From Ypsolopha sequella (lineage: Eukaryota; Arthropoda; Insecta; Lepidoptera; Ypsolophidae): a stretch of 64,000 bases of DNA. The notes beneath the pieces were generated by a model. The model saw only the letters and a list, made by a program, of their open reading frames with translations, made no database searches and was not told the origin of the DNA. Shown here in pieces: positions 55,651-64,000 of this stretch; within the stretch, counting starts at the first letter, position 1; every line of letters begins with the position of its first letter. The position numbers were made by a program, and so were the translations under genes. Location of the stretch: NCBI GenBank assembly GCA_934047225.1, contig CAKOHE010000086.1:372001-436000 (forward strand), read 5' to 3'.

Positions 55651-56186
55651 AGCCGGCGCCAGACATGTGTCCACTTATTTGCACACTCGAGTGGACACAC
55701 TGTGTGGCACGAGACTTTGTCTATGTGTTCCAAAGTTTGTACACAGCTTTGCACTTTGCCGAGCGGTATCGGTTTTTTAGCGCACATCAAAGGAATGTGT
55801 TCAAATAAGTGCGTAGCCTGCCACACTATTTGCAAAGACCAGTTGCGCGAGCGCTGTTGTACGGAACGGTTGTGTGAGACACTACGAGCTTGATCGTTCA
55901 AAATGGACTGGAGTAACGAATGCGTCCTAGAATTTATTGAGTTGCTGCAAGGGGAACCATGTAAATATACTTTCGATATATTTTGTTGCTCATGTAAAAA
56001 ATAATTACATGCACATAAATAATATAAGCACACTGCGTCCACGAAATCGTCGTCCATCTCCTTTGTTGTCTACCAGCATACTGTGGAGAAAAGAGTTTGC
56101 GAAGCATGTGTGGCAGGTGCGCCAAATGTGTGTACAAAGTCGTCGAAGAAGTGTGCAAATAAGTGGACACATGTCTGGCGCCGGCT
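55651..56186. mobile_element. PIF/Harbinger deletion derivative (536 bp)
   Basis: The ends are inverted over about 37 bp: 'agccggcgccagacatgtgt' then 'ccacttatttgcacact', and the mirror image at 56150-56186. 'taa' flanks both sides (55648-55650, 56187-56189), the TWA target type of PIF/Harbinger. Inside, a plus-strand frame starts like a MADF protein and a minus-strand frame starts 'MDDDFVDAVCLYYL', which resembles Harbinger transposase N-termini. Both break off at a junction near 55965-56000, as expected if the middle of a two-gene element was deleted. Confidence 0.8.
55903..56004 (+). pseudogene. MADF-domain-like N-terminal stub
   Basis: The frame begins 'MDWSNECVLEFIELLQGEPC'. W-x-x-x-x-x-L-x-F-(I/L)-x-L is how MADF domains start, and PIF/Harbinger elements encode a MADF/Myb-like DNA-binding partner of the transposase. 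The frame loses similarity right after this point and stops at 56004, so only about 20 residues of the domain survive. Confidence 0.5.
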
Positions 56187-56409
56187 TAAATACGAGGTGG
56201 ACCTGTGAAGGGGAACACCCGCAGGCAGTGCCTCTTTGTAAATAGGAGCTCTTAATGGGCATGACAAACTGTATATTTACTATCAAAGGCTAGTAAATAC
56301 AGGTAGTAGGATTTTCAAGGATGTTCTAGTGACACCAGGGCATCCTAGTATGGAGACTGGGGTTACATTTTATTTTCTAAGTGAGATATATATTTCTTTT
56401 TTTTTTTTA

Positions 56410-56760
56410 ATTATTATAATTTATATCTAAACTTAACACATTCAAAATTAAAATTAAGTACCTAACATAAAAATATTATATCATAAAACCTATAAATATA
56501 AATACAGTAAATTTAATCTTAAAATTATTAAAATAAATAAAAAATGCTGGCCAGATCACCACCGTCGTTCGGTAGTGTACCCAGAAGGCTGGCAGCATTG
56601 CCTCGCTGAATAGCGAGGCTAATTCTTTGACCGAAATAGGCTCCAGCCCTCGGGTCACTGGAAGCGTCGATCAGGCGCGATGATATGTCTCTGTAGAGAC
56701 GTCGCGCATCCGGTCCCCACGGTCCGAGTGTCTCCACTCCAAAGGGCATTGTTGGTGTCA
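56410..56760 (-). pseudogene. LINE-like C-terminal fragment, copy 2
   Basis: The minus-strand frame 56528-56749 reads 'MPFGVETLGPWGPDARRLYR', 'DISSRLIDASSDPRAGAYF' and 'GQRISLAIQRGNAASLLG'. It is closely similar to 37070-37420 in protein and in the AT-rich tail. The fragment is cut at about 56760. Confidence 0.65.
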
Positions 56761-56794
56761 GTAAATATTATTTTAATCGTTGTTTACATTAAAC

Positions 56795-57735
56795 TAGCGA
56801 CCCGCCCCGGCTTCGCACGGGTGCAATGCTGATACTAAATATACTACAGAATGTCTTTATATAATGCACAATGTATTTAAGGTACTTAAGGTGATATACC
56901 GTGCTAGCAAAGGTCCCCGTTACTCCAGGCAGAAAGACCCGCAGTGCGAAAGGGACGGAATCGGGGAAAATTGTCAAAAAGTCGGTTTTAAATTAATTCA
57001 AAATTAACTAAAATAGCTACAAAAAATTCCATAGCCAGTAATTTAGGTGTAGTTAAAACCCATCTAAATGAATATTTTTCAAGTCTGTATGCTTTCCTAA
57101 TTTGTCAGAATATCAAAAAAAGTGTAAATTTAGACCTTTTTTCAATAATTACTTCTATCGAATGAAATTCCTCCTATCGCGTTTCTGATAGACCAAAATC
57201 TAGTAAAAGGTCCCAAAATTGTTATACTAATTGATTTTACTTGGAACTTCATTAAAAGAGCAGATAAATAACTTCAAAAAGTGTCAATTTTCACGGTATG
57301 GACCCTTAATTGGATAAGGATTAATGCTGTATTGCTTAAAATCGCTTCGTAATAAAAAGTAATTGATAAAAAATGGTAATTGTGGGTTATCCCTAACAGA
57401 TAGACATATACTATCGCAGACTTTTTTGTAGACCTATTTAAAGTCTACAATACTGTAGTACATTATTTTGATCTGTCTCGTAGGGTTCAGCCGGCGTTTG
57501 CAATGTAAGCGCAAAAAATGTGTTTATTTTCGACATCACATTAGAAACCTCTAAAATTATCAGTGTTTCTCTAATATATTATGCATGTATTATGTATACA
57601 AACCTTCCTCTTGAATCACTCCATCTATTAAAAAAAAACCGCATCAAAATCCGTTGCGTAGTTTTAAATATCTAAGCATACATAGGGACAGACAGACAGC
57701 GGGAAAAGACTTTGTGTTATATTATGTAGTGATAG
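56795..57735 (+). repeat. 'ctagcgacccgccccggcttcg' dispersed element
   Basis: Head 'agcgacccgccccggcttcg' at 56796; tail 'aaccgcatcaaaatccgttg', 'cgtagttttaaatatctaag' and 'cagacagacagcgggaaaag' to about 57735. This is a very common arthropod repeat whose head and tail I recognise. An unrelated block (about 56890-57300) sits between them. Bases 57736-58139 show no gene. Confidence 0.65.
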
Positions 57736-58139
57736 TGATGCTCATGATAGTGATTGCTTAATTTTGAGATCACGCTGAATGGAATCTTAATCGTTTAACT
57801 TTCATCTAAGCTTTCCGCACAAAGGACTCAGTATCTAATTAATTTATTGCGAAGACTTTCAGTCTACGGTAGTGAAGGCAATCCTTTAATTATAAAACTC
57901 TCTTTGACTAATAGTATCACAACCTCGTTCCTGCAGTTGATACTTTAATGAAATTTTAATGCACCGGATGCTGTTCGTGACCAAAATATCACTCGCTTCT
58001 GTGAAAATGGCTGCGTTCTTGCATAATCTTTTGAATTAGAAATATGTTTCTGTTTGTATTCAGTTGTACCACAACGGTAATTTTATAACTAAATAACTTA
58101 TCTACAAAAACAATACGAACGACCCGCTAAACTAAACTA

Positions 58140-58625
58140 AGCAAATTCAAATGGTTTATTTTGTAAAGTAGGTATATATAATACACTTTTTACGCGTCAA
58201 ATTTAATCTAATAAAAATATATTTGTAATAAAATAATAAATGTACATGAACTAAATTAAAGGTTTATTTAATTTATGTAACAATATATACATCTATATAT
58301 AAATATATACGATTAAAATAATAGGTAAAATATATATTATACAAGGTGAAATCCAATCAACCGCCCGAACCAATACCGGAGACCCGGCCACGGACCAGGA
58401 ACAAGGTTCAATGATCACCAACCGAGCCCCCAGCACGAATCCAGGCGGCCGACCAAATCCCATACTATAGGTATATACTACATTATAATAGGTTACATAT
58501 ATACCTATAAATACACGCCTACCTCCGCCCATTCAATTAGTCTTGCTAAGAAGAAGGGCAATAAACTTAGCAAGATCGTGTCTTTTTTTTAACATAAAAC
58601 TTATACTTTACAAATGACTTATACT
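58140..58625 (-). repeat. LINE-type 3' region, inverse copy
   Basis: This is the reverse complement of 33050-33515: 'ttattttgtaaagtaggtat', 'gaatccaggcggccgaccaa' and 'attagtcttgctaagaagaa'. Divergence is modest with small indels. No catalytic ORF. Confidence 0.75.
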
Positions 58626-58670
58626 ATACAAATAAGCTTCATAAAGTTAGTAGGGCAGAGCGTCAATTTT

Positions 58671-59067
58671 TTTTCAATGCATGTGCTCGTAAAGGCCCAC
58701 TTTTTCCCCATCATAACCGAACAGAAAGTCAATTATTTTGCCCTAGGGCTTTATTATTATTTATTTTTTTAATTTATTTACAATGGTTGGCTAACCTGCA
58801 GCCTTTTCTGTGTACCATAGATGTTATACTTTTTTTTCCACTGTTTAACGGCTCTGGATACCTAGTCCTTTTGAGCCAATTACAATTTAAAGTTCACAAA
58901 ATTATATTTGTTTTATTTCCTCACACTATGCATTGAAAAACGTAGTATGATACACGGGCGTAAGAGCAGTAAATTACTCGGTTTCGTTTAAAACACTCGC
59001 TACGCTCGTGTTTTAAATCGTCCTCGTAATTTATTCCTTTGCGCCCTTGTAGCATAAACTACTATTA
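58671..59067 (-). repeat. Hairpin-plus-TIR repeat family, copy 5
   Basis: It starts 'ttttcaatgcatgtgctcg' and ends 'gcataaactactatta'. The hairpin half is complete: 'aaaacactcgctacgctcgt' and 'gttttaaatcgtcctcg'. Confidence 0.9.
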
Positions 59068-59299
59068 TGAGGAAAAGGCGGAGCGTTATTGTACCTTGCG
59101 TCTTGAGTGCCAAATGCAATTCAAGAACCTATGACTTCCAAAATGCAGCTATATATATTTTCACTTGTGGCCTCCATTTTGGTGTGCTATTTTACTATTT
59201 TTCTACTACTATTAGGCAATAGTGACTAGAAATAACAAAGCCAAATTATACTATAAATAAGACCACAAGTACCACTTAAAAAATTTTAGGTCTTGAAAG

Positions 59300-59880
59300 T
59301 GCTGTTTTCTATAGAGTATTTGAAAGAACCTCAATTTTCAGTACTAACATTTTTGCATTTTTTTTAGGAATGACAAATCCAAATTATGTAATTTCTTTTA
59401 TAGCACACCGTGTATAGTCGGCATTTTCCGCACTTGTGCTATAAAAAATTACACGAAACTCGTGCGAGAAACTTTTTCTCGACTCGTGTGATTGCAGCAC
59501 TCGCCTTCGGCTCGTGCCGCAAACTCACACTCGTCAGAAAACGTTTCATCGCTCTCGTATCGTAATGTACTATTGTTTATAAATGAGGCAACATTAAGGT
59601 AACAGCATCATTAATTTTACTTTTGAAAAGTGTCAGCTGTTAAAAATTATTACGGATCTTATCAAGGAAATGGATAGCATTTAGGACGAACTCTTTTTGA
59701 AATTTTCATTTTGGTTATCAAAATGGCAATAAAAACAAAATTTAATAAATAGATGTTAAACCTTGTAATCAACTTTAAAAAAAAAAATGGAAATATCTAT
59801 TGAAATACAGGAATTATGAAATCATGAAGCTGTAAGAAAATTGCGGCAATTTTTTATATAAAGACCTATTCAGCAATTAA
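59300..59880. mobile_element. 'tatgaaatt..aatttcata' TIR element, copy 3, with insertion
   Basis: Inverse orientation: 'ctcaattttcagtactaaca', 'gaaaagtgtcagctg' and 'ttaggacgaactc' match the other two copies. About 180 bp beginning near 'tagcacaccgtgtatag' (59401) and containing 'ctcgccttcggctcgtgccg' is absent from the others and is an insertion. Confidence 0.65.
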
Positions 59881-59965
59881 TACAACGAAGTGCACAAACA
59901 TAAATATTAGCATACAAATAACCTCTCAACCATAACGCAGTTCATTTGATCAAGAGTAAAAAAAA

Positions 59966-60330
59966 AAGCGGCTGACAGTAAGTAGCTCAGGGGTAGAACG
60001 CTAGCCTCTCAATCAATCCAGGTTCGATCTTCGGTCAGGCATGCACCAATGAGTTTTTCGGAATTTATGTGCATAATATTTGTTCTTACTTACCACTTGC
60101 CGAAAGGTGGAGAAAAACATCACAAGGAAACCTTTATGCCCTAAAGAGCATGTATTTGTACCAGAAGAACGACGATAGGGCTCACCAACCATCACGTTGG
60201 GACGTAATAGTCGTCGGTGAAACGCGATTGTACCGATTGTGGACTGTGAGTTGTGACACAGTTCACACTCGGAACAACTCTGACACCTCTTTGGGGATTC
60301 ATGTCGTGACGATATATTTTTATAAAATAT
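59966..60330 (+). repeat. tRNA-derived SINE, full-length copy 2
   Basis: The head 'agtagctcaggggtagaacg' and 'ccaggttcgatcttcgg' resembles the A and B boxes of a tRNA promoter. The 3' half shares 'accatcacgttgggacgtaa' and 'catgtcgtgacgatatattt' with the other copies. It ends just upstream of the exon candidate at 60342. Confidence 0.8.
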
Positions 60331-60341
60331 AAAATATGACG

Positions 60342-60446
60342 AAACGCTTCGAGAAAAGGTACGTAGTGCCCCGCTTCCTTTGGCTCGTCTTGGCGGGGGA
60401 CACTATCGTGCCCCCAGATTTCACGGCAAAACTGAAAGTAAGTACC
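60342..60446 (+). CDS. Candidate exon, unidentified
   Basis: A GC-rich island directly after the SINE reads, from an ATG at about 60348, 'TKRFEKRYVVPRFLWLVLA' and 'GDTIVPPDFTAKLK', and then meets 'gtaagta', a consensus donor. All three minus-strand frames are also largely open, and the same site read in reverse looks like an acceptor ('tacttactttcag'), so the strand is not certain. One minus frame gives 'KSGGTIVSPAKTSQRKRGTT'. I do not recognise the protein. It may be a real short exon of a host gene or a captured fragment. Confidence 0.35.
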
Positions 60447-60581
60447 TATATGTACTGTACATAACCTGAAATGGGCGAAACCATAAACCAAACTAAGGTT
60501 GCAGGTTTATAATAGAACCATAATAGTCTGCAGGTGACAGCCGCTGCTGTGGCACTAACTACATTATAAGAAAGTTTAAAT

Positions 60582-60957
60582 TATAGTTGTTTATGCTACA
60601 AGGGCGAAAAGGAATAAATTACGAGGACGATTACGTAGCGAGTGTTTTAAACGTAACCGAGTAATTTATTGCTCTTACGCCCGTGTATCATACTACGTTT
60701 TTCAATGCATAGTGTGAGGAAATAAAACAAATATAATCTTGTGAACTTTAAATTATGATTGGCTGAAAAGGACTGTATCCAGAGCCGTTAAGCAGTGGAA
60801 AAAAAAGTATGACATTTATGGTACACAGGAAAGGTTGCAGGTTAGCCAAATTCTCGTAAACAAATAAAAAAAAAAATAAAGCCCTAGGACATAATAATCG
60901 ACTTTCTGTTCGGTTTTGATGAATAAAAAGTAGGCCTTTACGTGCACTTACATTGAA
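60582..60957 (+). repeat. Hairpin-plus-TIR repeat family, copy 6
   Basis: It starts 'atagttgtttatgctacaag' and ends 'gcacttacattgaaa'. The hairpin has lost about 16 bp near its tip: 'gaggacgatt' joins 'acgtagcgagtg'. Confidence 0.85.
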
Positions 60958-61139
60958 ACATTAATAATTTTATTCTAGCTATTACGTTATCCAAAGACAA
61001 AAACAAATGATCACTCTCCGGTAACAGAGTCAAATATTCAAATTAAAAATTAAATTTCTGACTTATTTATAAGTTTGCATCTGTGTTTTGCATCGTGACA
61101 GTATTACGTGATGTTGTTATAGGGTTTCGAAAAAAATAA

Positions 61140-61500
61140 AAACCGTTATGCCGTTGCTTCGGTGTTTTAAAACTGTTTTAATACTGATGGAAAGAAGGAC
61201 CTCTAGAAAAACACTCAAAACTACAATTGGTACCTCTGTTTTCTTCTATATAAGACCAAATCGTGCACGGACTGTCTCTCTACTTAAAATTTCAGTGCAC
61301 AAATCATGTGCTCTTAGCCGGTCCTTACTTCAACGTCGTCGCTATTAGACTGTGGAACTCACTTCCCTTAAAAATGTTAGTGCGCGCCAATCTTTTAGTC
61401 GCCTCTGATTGAGTTACGAGTGCAAGCTTGCGCAGGTACAGTCAAGGAAACAATAATATGAACGGTTGATTATTAAATGTTTACTATAAGTGGGAAGGTG
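61140..61500 (+). pseudogene. Degenerate LINE 3' coding fragment
   Basis: Around 61318-61372 the plus strand reads 'GPYFNVVAIRLWNSLP', the last recognisable motif of many LINE polymerases (R-x-W-N-x-L-P). Frames are broken upstream. Bases 61501-62199 show no gene apart from the inverted pair noted in findings. Confidence 0.6.
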
Positions 61501-62199
61501 TACTGGTTGTACCTACCTATTTAATATATATTTATTATTTTAGTGCAATCTTAACTGTTTAATTAAAACAAATTAATATAAACACCATTTTCCTACATTG
61601 TCGCCTTAAAACGCTATAACGACCGCGAGGCATAACAACAACAATAACCTTTAACAAACTAAATCAACAAAACAACAAATAAAGGCAACACAAACAGATT
61701 CAACGATTAACTTAACGAATCATAGAATTTTTTCCACGAACGTACTTTTCATGGAACGCGCGCATGTGTAGTGTACGGACGTAGCACTAACACTAACGCA
61801 TAGTGTTGACACCTGCCGAACGGCGAGCGGGGAGTGTGGTGCGGCATGCAGGCGGGTGTGCTCCGCGCCCTCGCTCCTGTAACGTCCCCCTGATACCGTA
61901 AAACGGCTAATGCGTCGATTCTTGGGGCTAGCTTCAGAGGCGACTAAAAGATTGGCGAGTTATGCCTGCGCTCCGTGTTTCCTGCACGTCACCCTGACAT
62001 ACACGTCATAGAAATATGATAATTGGTCTGCGGGTTTCTTTCTTTATCTTAGACTATCGATTTATCGAGTCTGACATAGTTTTCTTGAAAATCTAGACTC
62101 TTTCTTGTTAAGACCTATTACTGCCCGAGTTTCCATCTAACTTTCAAAATTATGATTTTATTACATGTGGAAAGAACATAATTTACCTCAAGGCTTCCC

Positions 62200-62559
62200 T
62201 TAAGAGGGGTTTCGCAGCCGGATTGTGTAAAACCCGCCATTTTCTAATTAATCCAAACAGAACACTTAAATTCAAAATTCACTCAATAGTTATTCAACAA
62301 AACCTTATTACATATGTATTGTGTATGCTGCCATTGCAAAGTTTCCATTGTTAATCAATAAGAAATTCCAACTAGAAATTCCAACTAGAATTTCAAAAAA
62401 TTTGAAATTATGGAAACTTTGCGATGGCAACATACACAATACACAATGTAATAAGGTTTTGTTGAATAACTATTGAGGGAATTTTGAATTTAAGTGTTCT
62501 GTTTCGATTAATTAGAAAATGGCGGGTTTTTCGCAATCCGGCTGCGAAACCGCTCTTAA
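62200..62559. mobile_element. TTAA-flanked foldback MITE, intact copy (360 bp)
   Basis: Both ends read 'ttaagag(g/c)ggtttcgcagcc' inward and the arms stay inverted nearly to the centre ('attttctaattaat', 'gaacacttaaattcaaaatt', 'ttcaacaaaaccttatta'). TTAA at both borders is the target of piggyBac-like and Kolobok-like transposases. A second copy at 8194 is split by a LINE. No ORF. Confidence 0.85.
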
Positions 62560-64000
62560 TGCAACAAGAATCAATTCTTTCCAGTACACAAATAACAAAC
62601 ACGTTATAGCATTACAATTAGGCAAGCCTGGTAACAGCCAAAAAAAAAGATAAATCAGGATAAAGACAGTATATAATTTTTTCGGGTATACTAAAAATAA
62701 CAAAACTGAAGTAAAAATGGTATTAAAACACAAGAATATCAGAAGAGTATTAGGTACGTCGAAACTTCGAAAATTAACACAAAAAAATGCCTAGTCTATC
62801 TTGTTTTAGGATTTTGTTTTAGGAGCTTTAACGACGCTATTGGTTTACGATATTATGGGTTCGAAATTGAATATTAAAACTAGTTTATAGGACCCCAGAA
62901 ACTAGAATTTTGCGGAAGTATTAGTAACTTCTAGTCGAGAGAAAATATAACTTTAAGGTGTTAAAAGCAATCGTTATCTAGCTTTACATTAAACATTTAC
63001 ATTAAAAGTACACAAAACTTACCAGGAAATGAAGAAAAAACAGGCTTCCACTAGCTCTAGGGCAAATGTGCTCTGTTTCGTGAATCCAATGGGATTTCAA
63101 ATTTCATATATTCATTTTCTGTGGCAAATTTGTATTATTTTTACGACGATACTTTTCGATATGAGAAAAATAACAAAAAAATTGACAAAACCTTCTAAAT
63201 TTTAAAACTTGAAAATTCAGTAAAGAAATCAACGACAACGTAAGACTAAAATATATGAAAAAGGTTGAATACCTGTAGCGAATGCTACAACGTGTAGCCA
63301 AATCCCAGGCAAATTTATCAGTTAAATATAGTGTGAAGATTAGCTAGCAGTAATTCAGTCGATTTAACTTAACAAATGAGACAGAGTAGAGGCTAGTAAG
63401 GTAATTGCGAGTGTTACTCAGCCTCCGCCGCGCTGACCGTGTTAATGGGCGAGTCCAGCTCGCAAGTAATTACTGTTCCCAGTTTTGCTACTTTGTCTTC
63501 CACTATCTACCTAGATCTGCTTGCTTTTAATTTTTAGAGTTCCGTAAACTCAAAGGGTGCCAAACAAACGGGACTCTATTTACTGTCTGTCCGTCTGTCT
63601 ATCTGTCTGTCTGGCTGTCCGTCTGTCACAAGGAGCTTTTATACACACAAATACGTTTTTATAACCCTTGATTAAAATAGTAAACACTAAACAATTAAGT
63701 CAAATTCTAGGGAAATATGTTGGTATTATTTAGGATATATACTAGACAGAACACACAATGGAAACACGATTTGATAAAGTTGGCTTGATAAAATTAATTC
63801 GCAAAGTTACCTCTTTTCGAGTAATTTTTTCCTCTATTTTTCGTGAAAATAAATTGAGAAATCGTAAAAAAAATATTCGCTTTTTCATAGAGTCTTGCTC
63901 GAGTGTACTAAATGTAACTTTTTTATACCTATAGAACAGCAGCTTTTTTTTTCGCGGTTTGAGGCTTAGCACCATAGTAAAAGTTGTTCATATGAACAAG
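62560..64000. other. AT-rich flank with one repeat fragment
   Basis: Only one recognisable repeat occurs: a partial copy of the 'gggacccta' repeat at about 63530-63640 ('agttccgtaaactcaaaggg' and 'tctgtctgtctggctgtccg'). The last 20 or so bases resemble 7971-7988. I see no gene in the rest. Confidence 0.5.

Overview
The window looks like nuclear DNA of a lepidopteran insect (moth or butterfly). It is AT-rich and eukaryotic, and it is filled with repeat types I associate with Lepidoptera: the 'cccgcggcttcgcccgcg' elements with (CAGT)n tails, the 'gccaagtgcgagtc(c/a)gactcgc' repeats, tRNA-derived SINEs ending near 'cgtgacgatat', truncated LINEs with short tandem tails, and many foldback MITEs. 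There is no bacterial gene organisation, rRNA gene or CRISPR array. All family names rest on motif recognition; nothing was searched.

Host genes. The clearest host gene is cytoplasmic aspartyl-tRNA synthetase (AspRS) on the minus strand. Two consecutive exons are visible, 36635-36812 and 34073-34220, with canonical splice sites and matching phase. The rest of the gene is not visible here, so it either lies outside the window beyond very long introns or is missing. Weaker exon candidates are at 46325-46528 (minus, unidentified C-terminal exon) and 60342-60446 (plus, strand ambiguous).

Layout. 0.1-8 kb: old dispersed repeats, a 63-bp tandem array fused to a LINE fragment, foldback MITEs and a mariner remnant. 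8.2-9.5 kb: a TTAA-flanked MITE split by a LINE. 9.9-11.1 kb: 33 uniform copies of a 37-bp unit. 11.8-19 kb: foldback elements, a pogo-type element and a three-level nest (LINE inside a hAT foldback inside an older LINE). 20.2-24.2 kb: a 3.97-kb hAT insertion with a perfect 8-bp duplication, enclosing about 860-bp inverted arms and a cysteine-rich ORF. 25.4-32.2 kb: a nearly intact, very young BEL/Pao LTR retrotransposon with identical LTRs and a 5-bp target duplication, broken by one frame change near the end of pol. 33-37 kb: the AspRS exons, with transposons in the intron. 37.7-38.3 kb: a 621-bp hAT-like element with ATCGAT clusters at both ends. 38.9 and 55.1 kb: two solo LTRs of one family, each with its own 5-bp duplication. 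40-49 kb: LINE fragments, SINEs and a second tandem head array. 49-57 kb: a THAP-like fragment, MITEs and two PIF/Harbinger-type elements, one keeping a MADF-like start. 58-64 kb: more copies of the same repeat families.

The genes do not form a pathway. Beyond AspRS, the window is a record of repeated transposon insertion, nesting and decay. I found no wholly new system. The best leads are the hAT element with DRE-like subterminal repeats, the giant inverted-repeat hAT, the tandemly amplified element heads, and the reduced PIF/Harbinger element.
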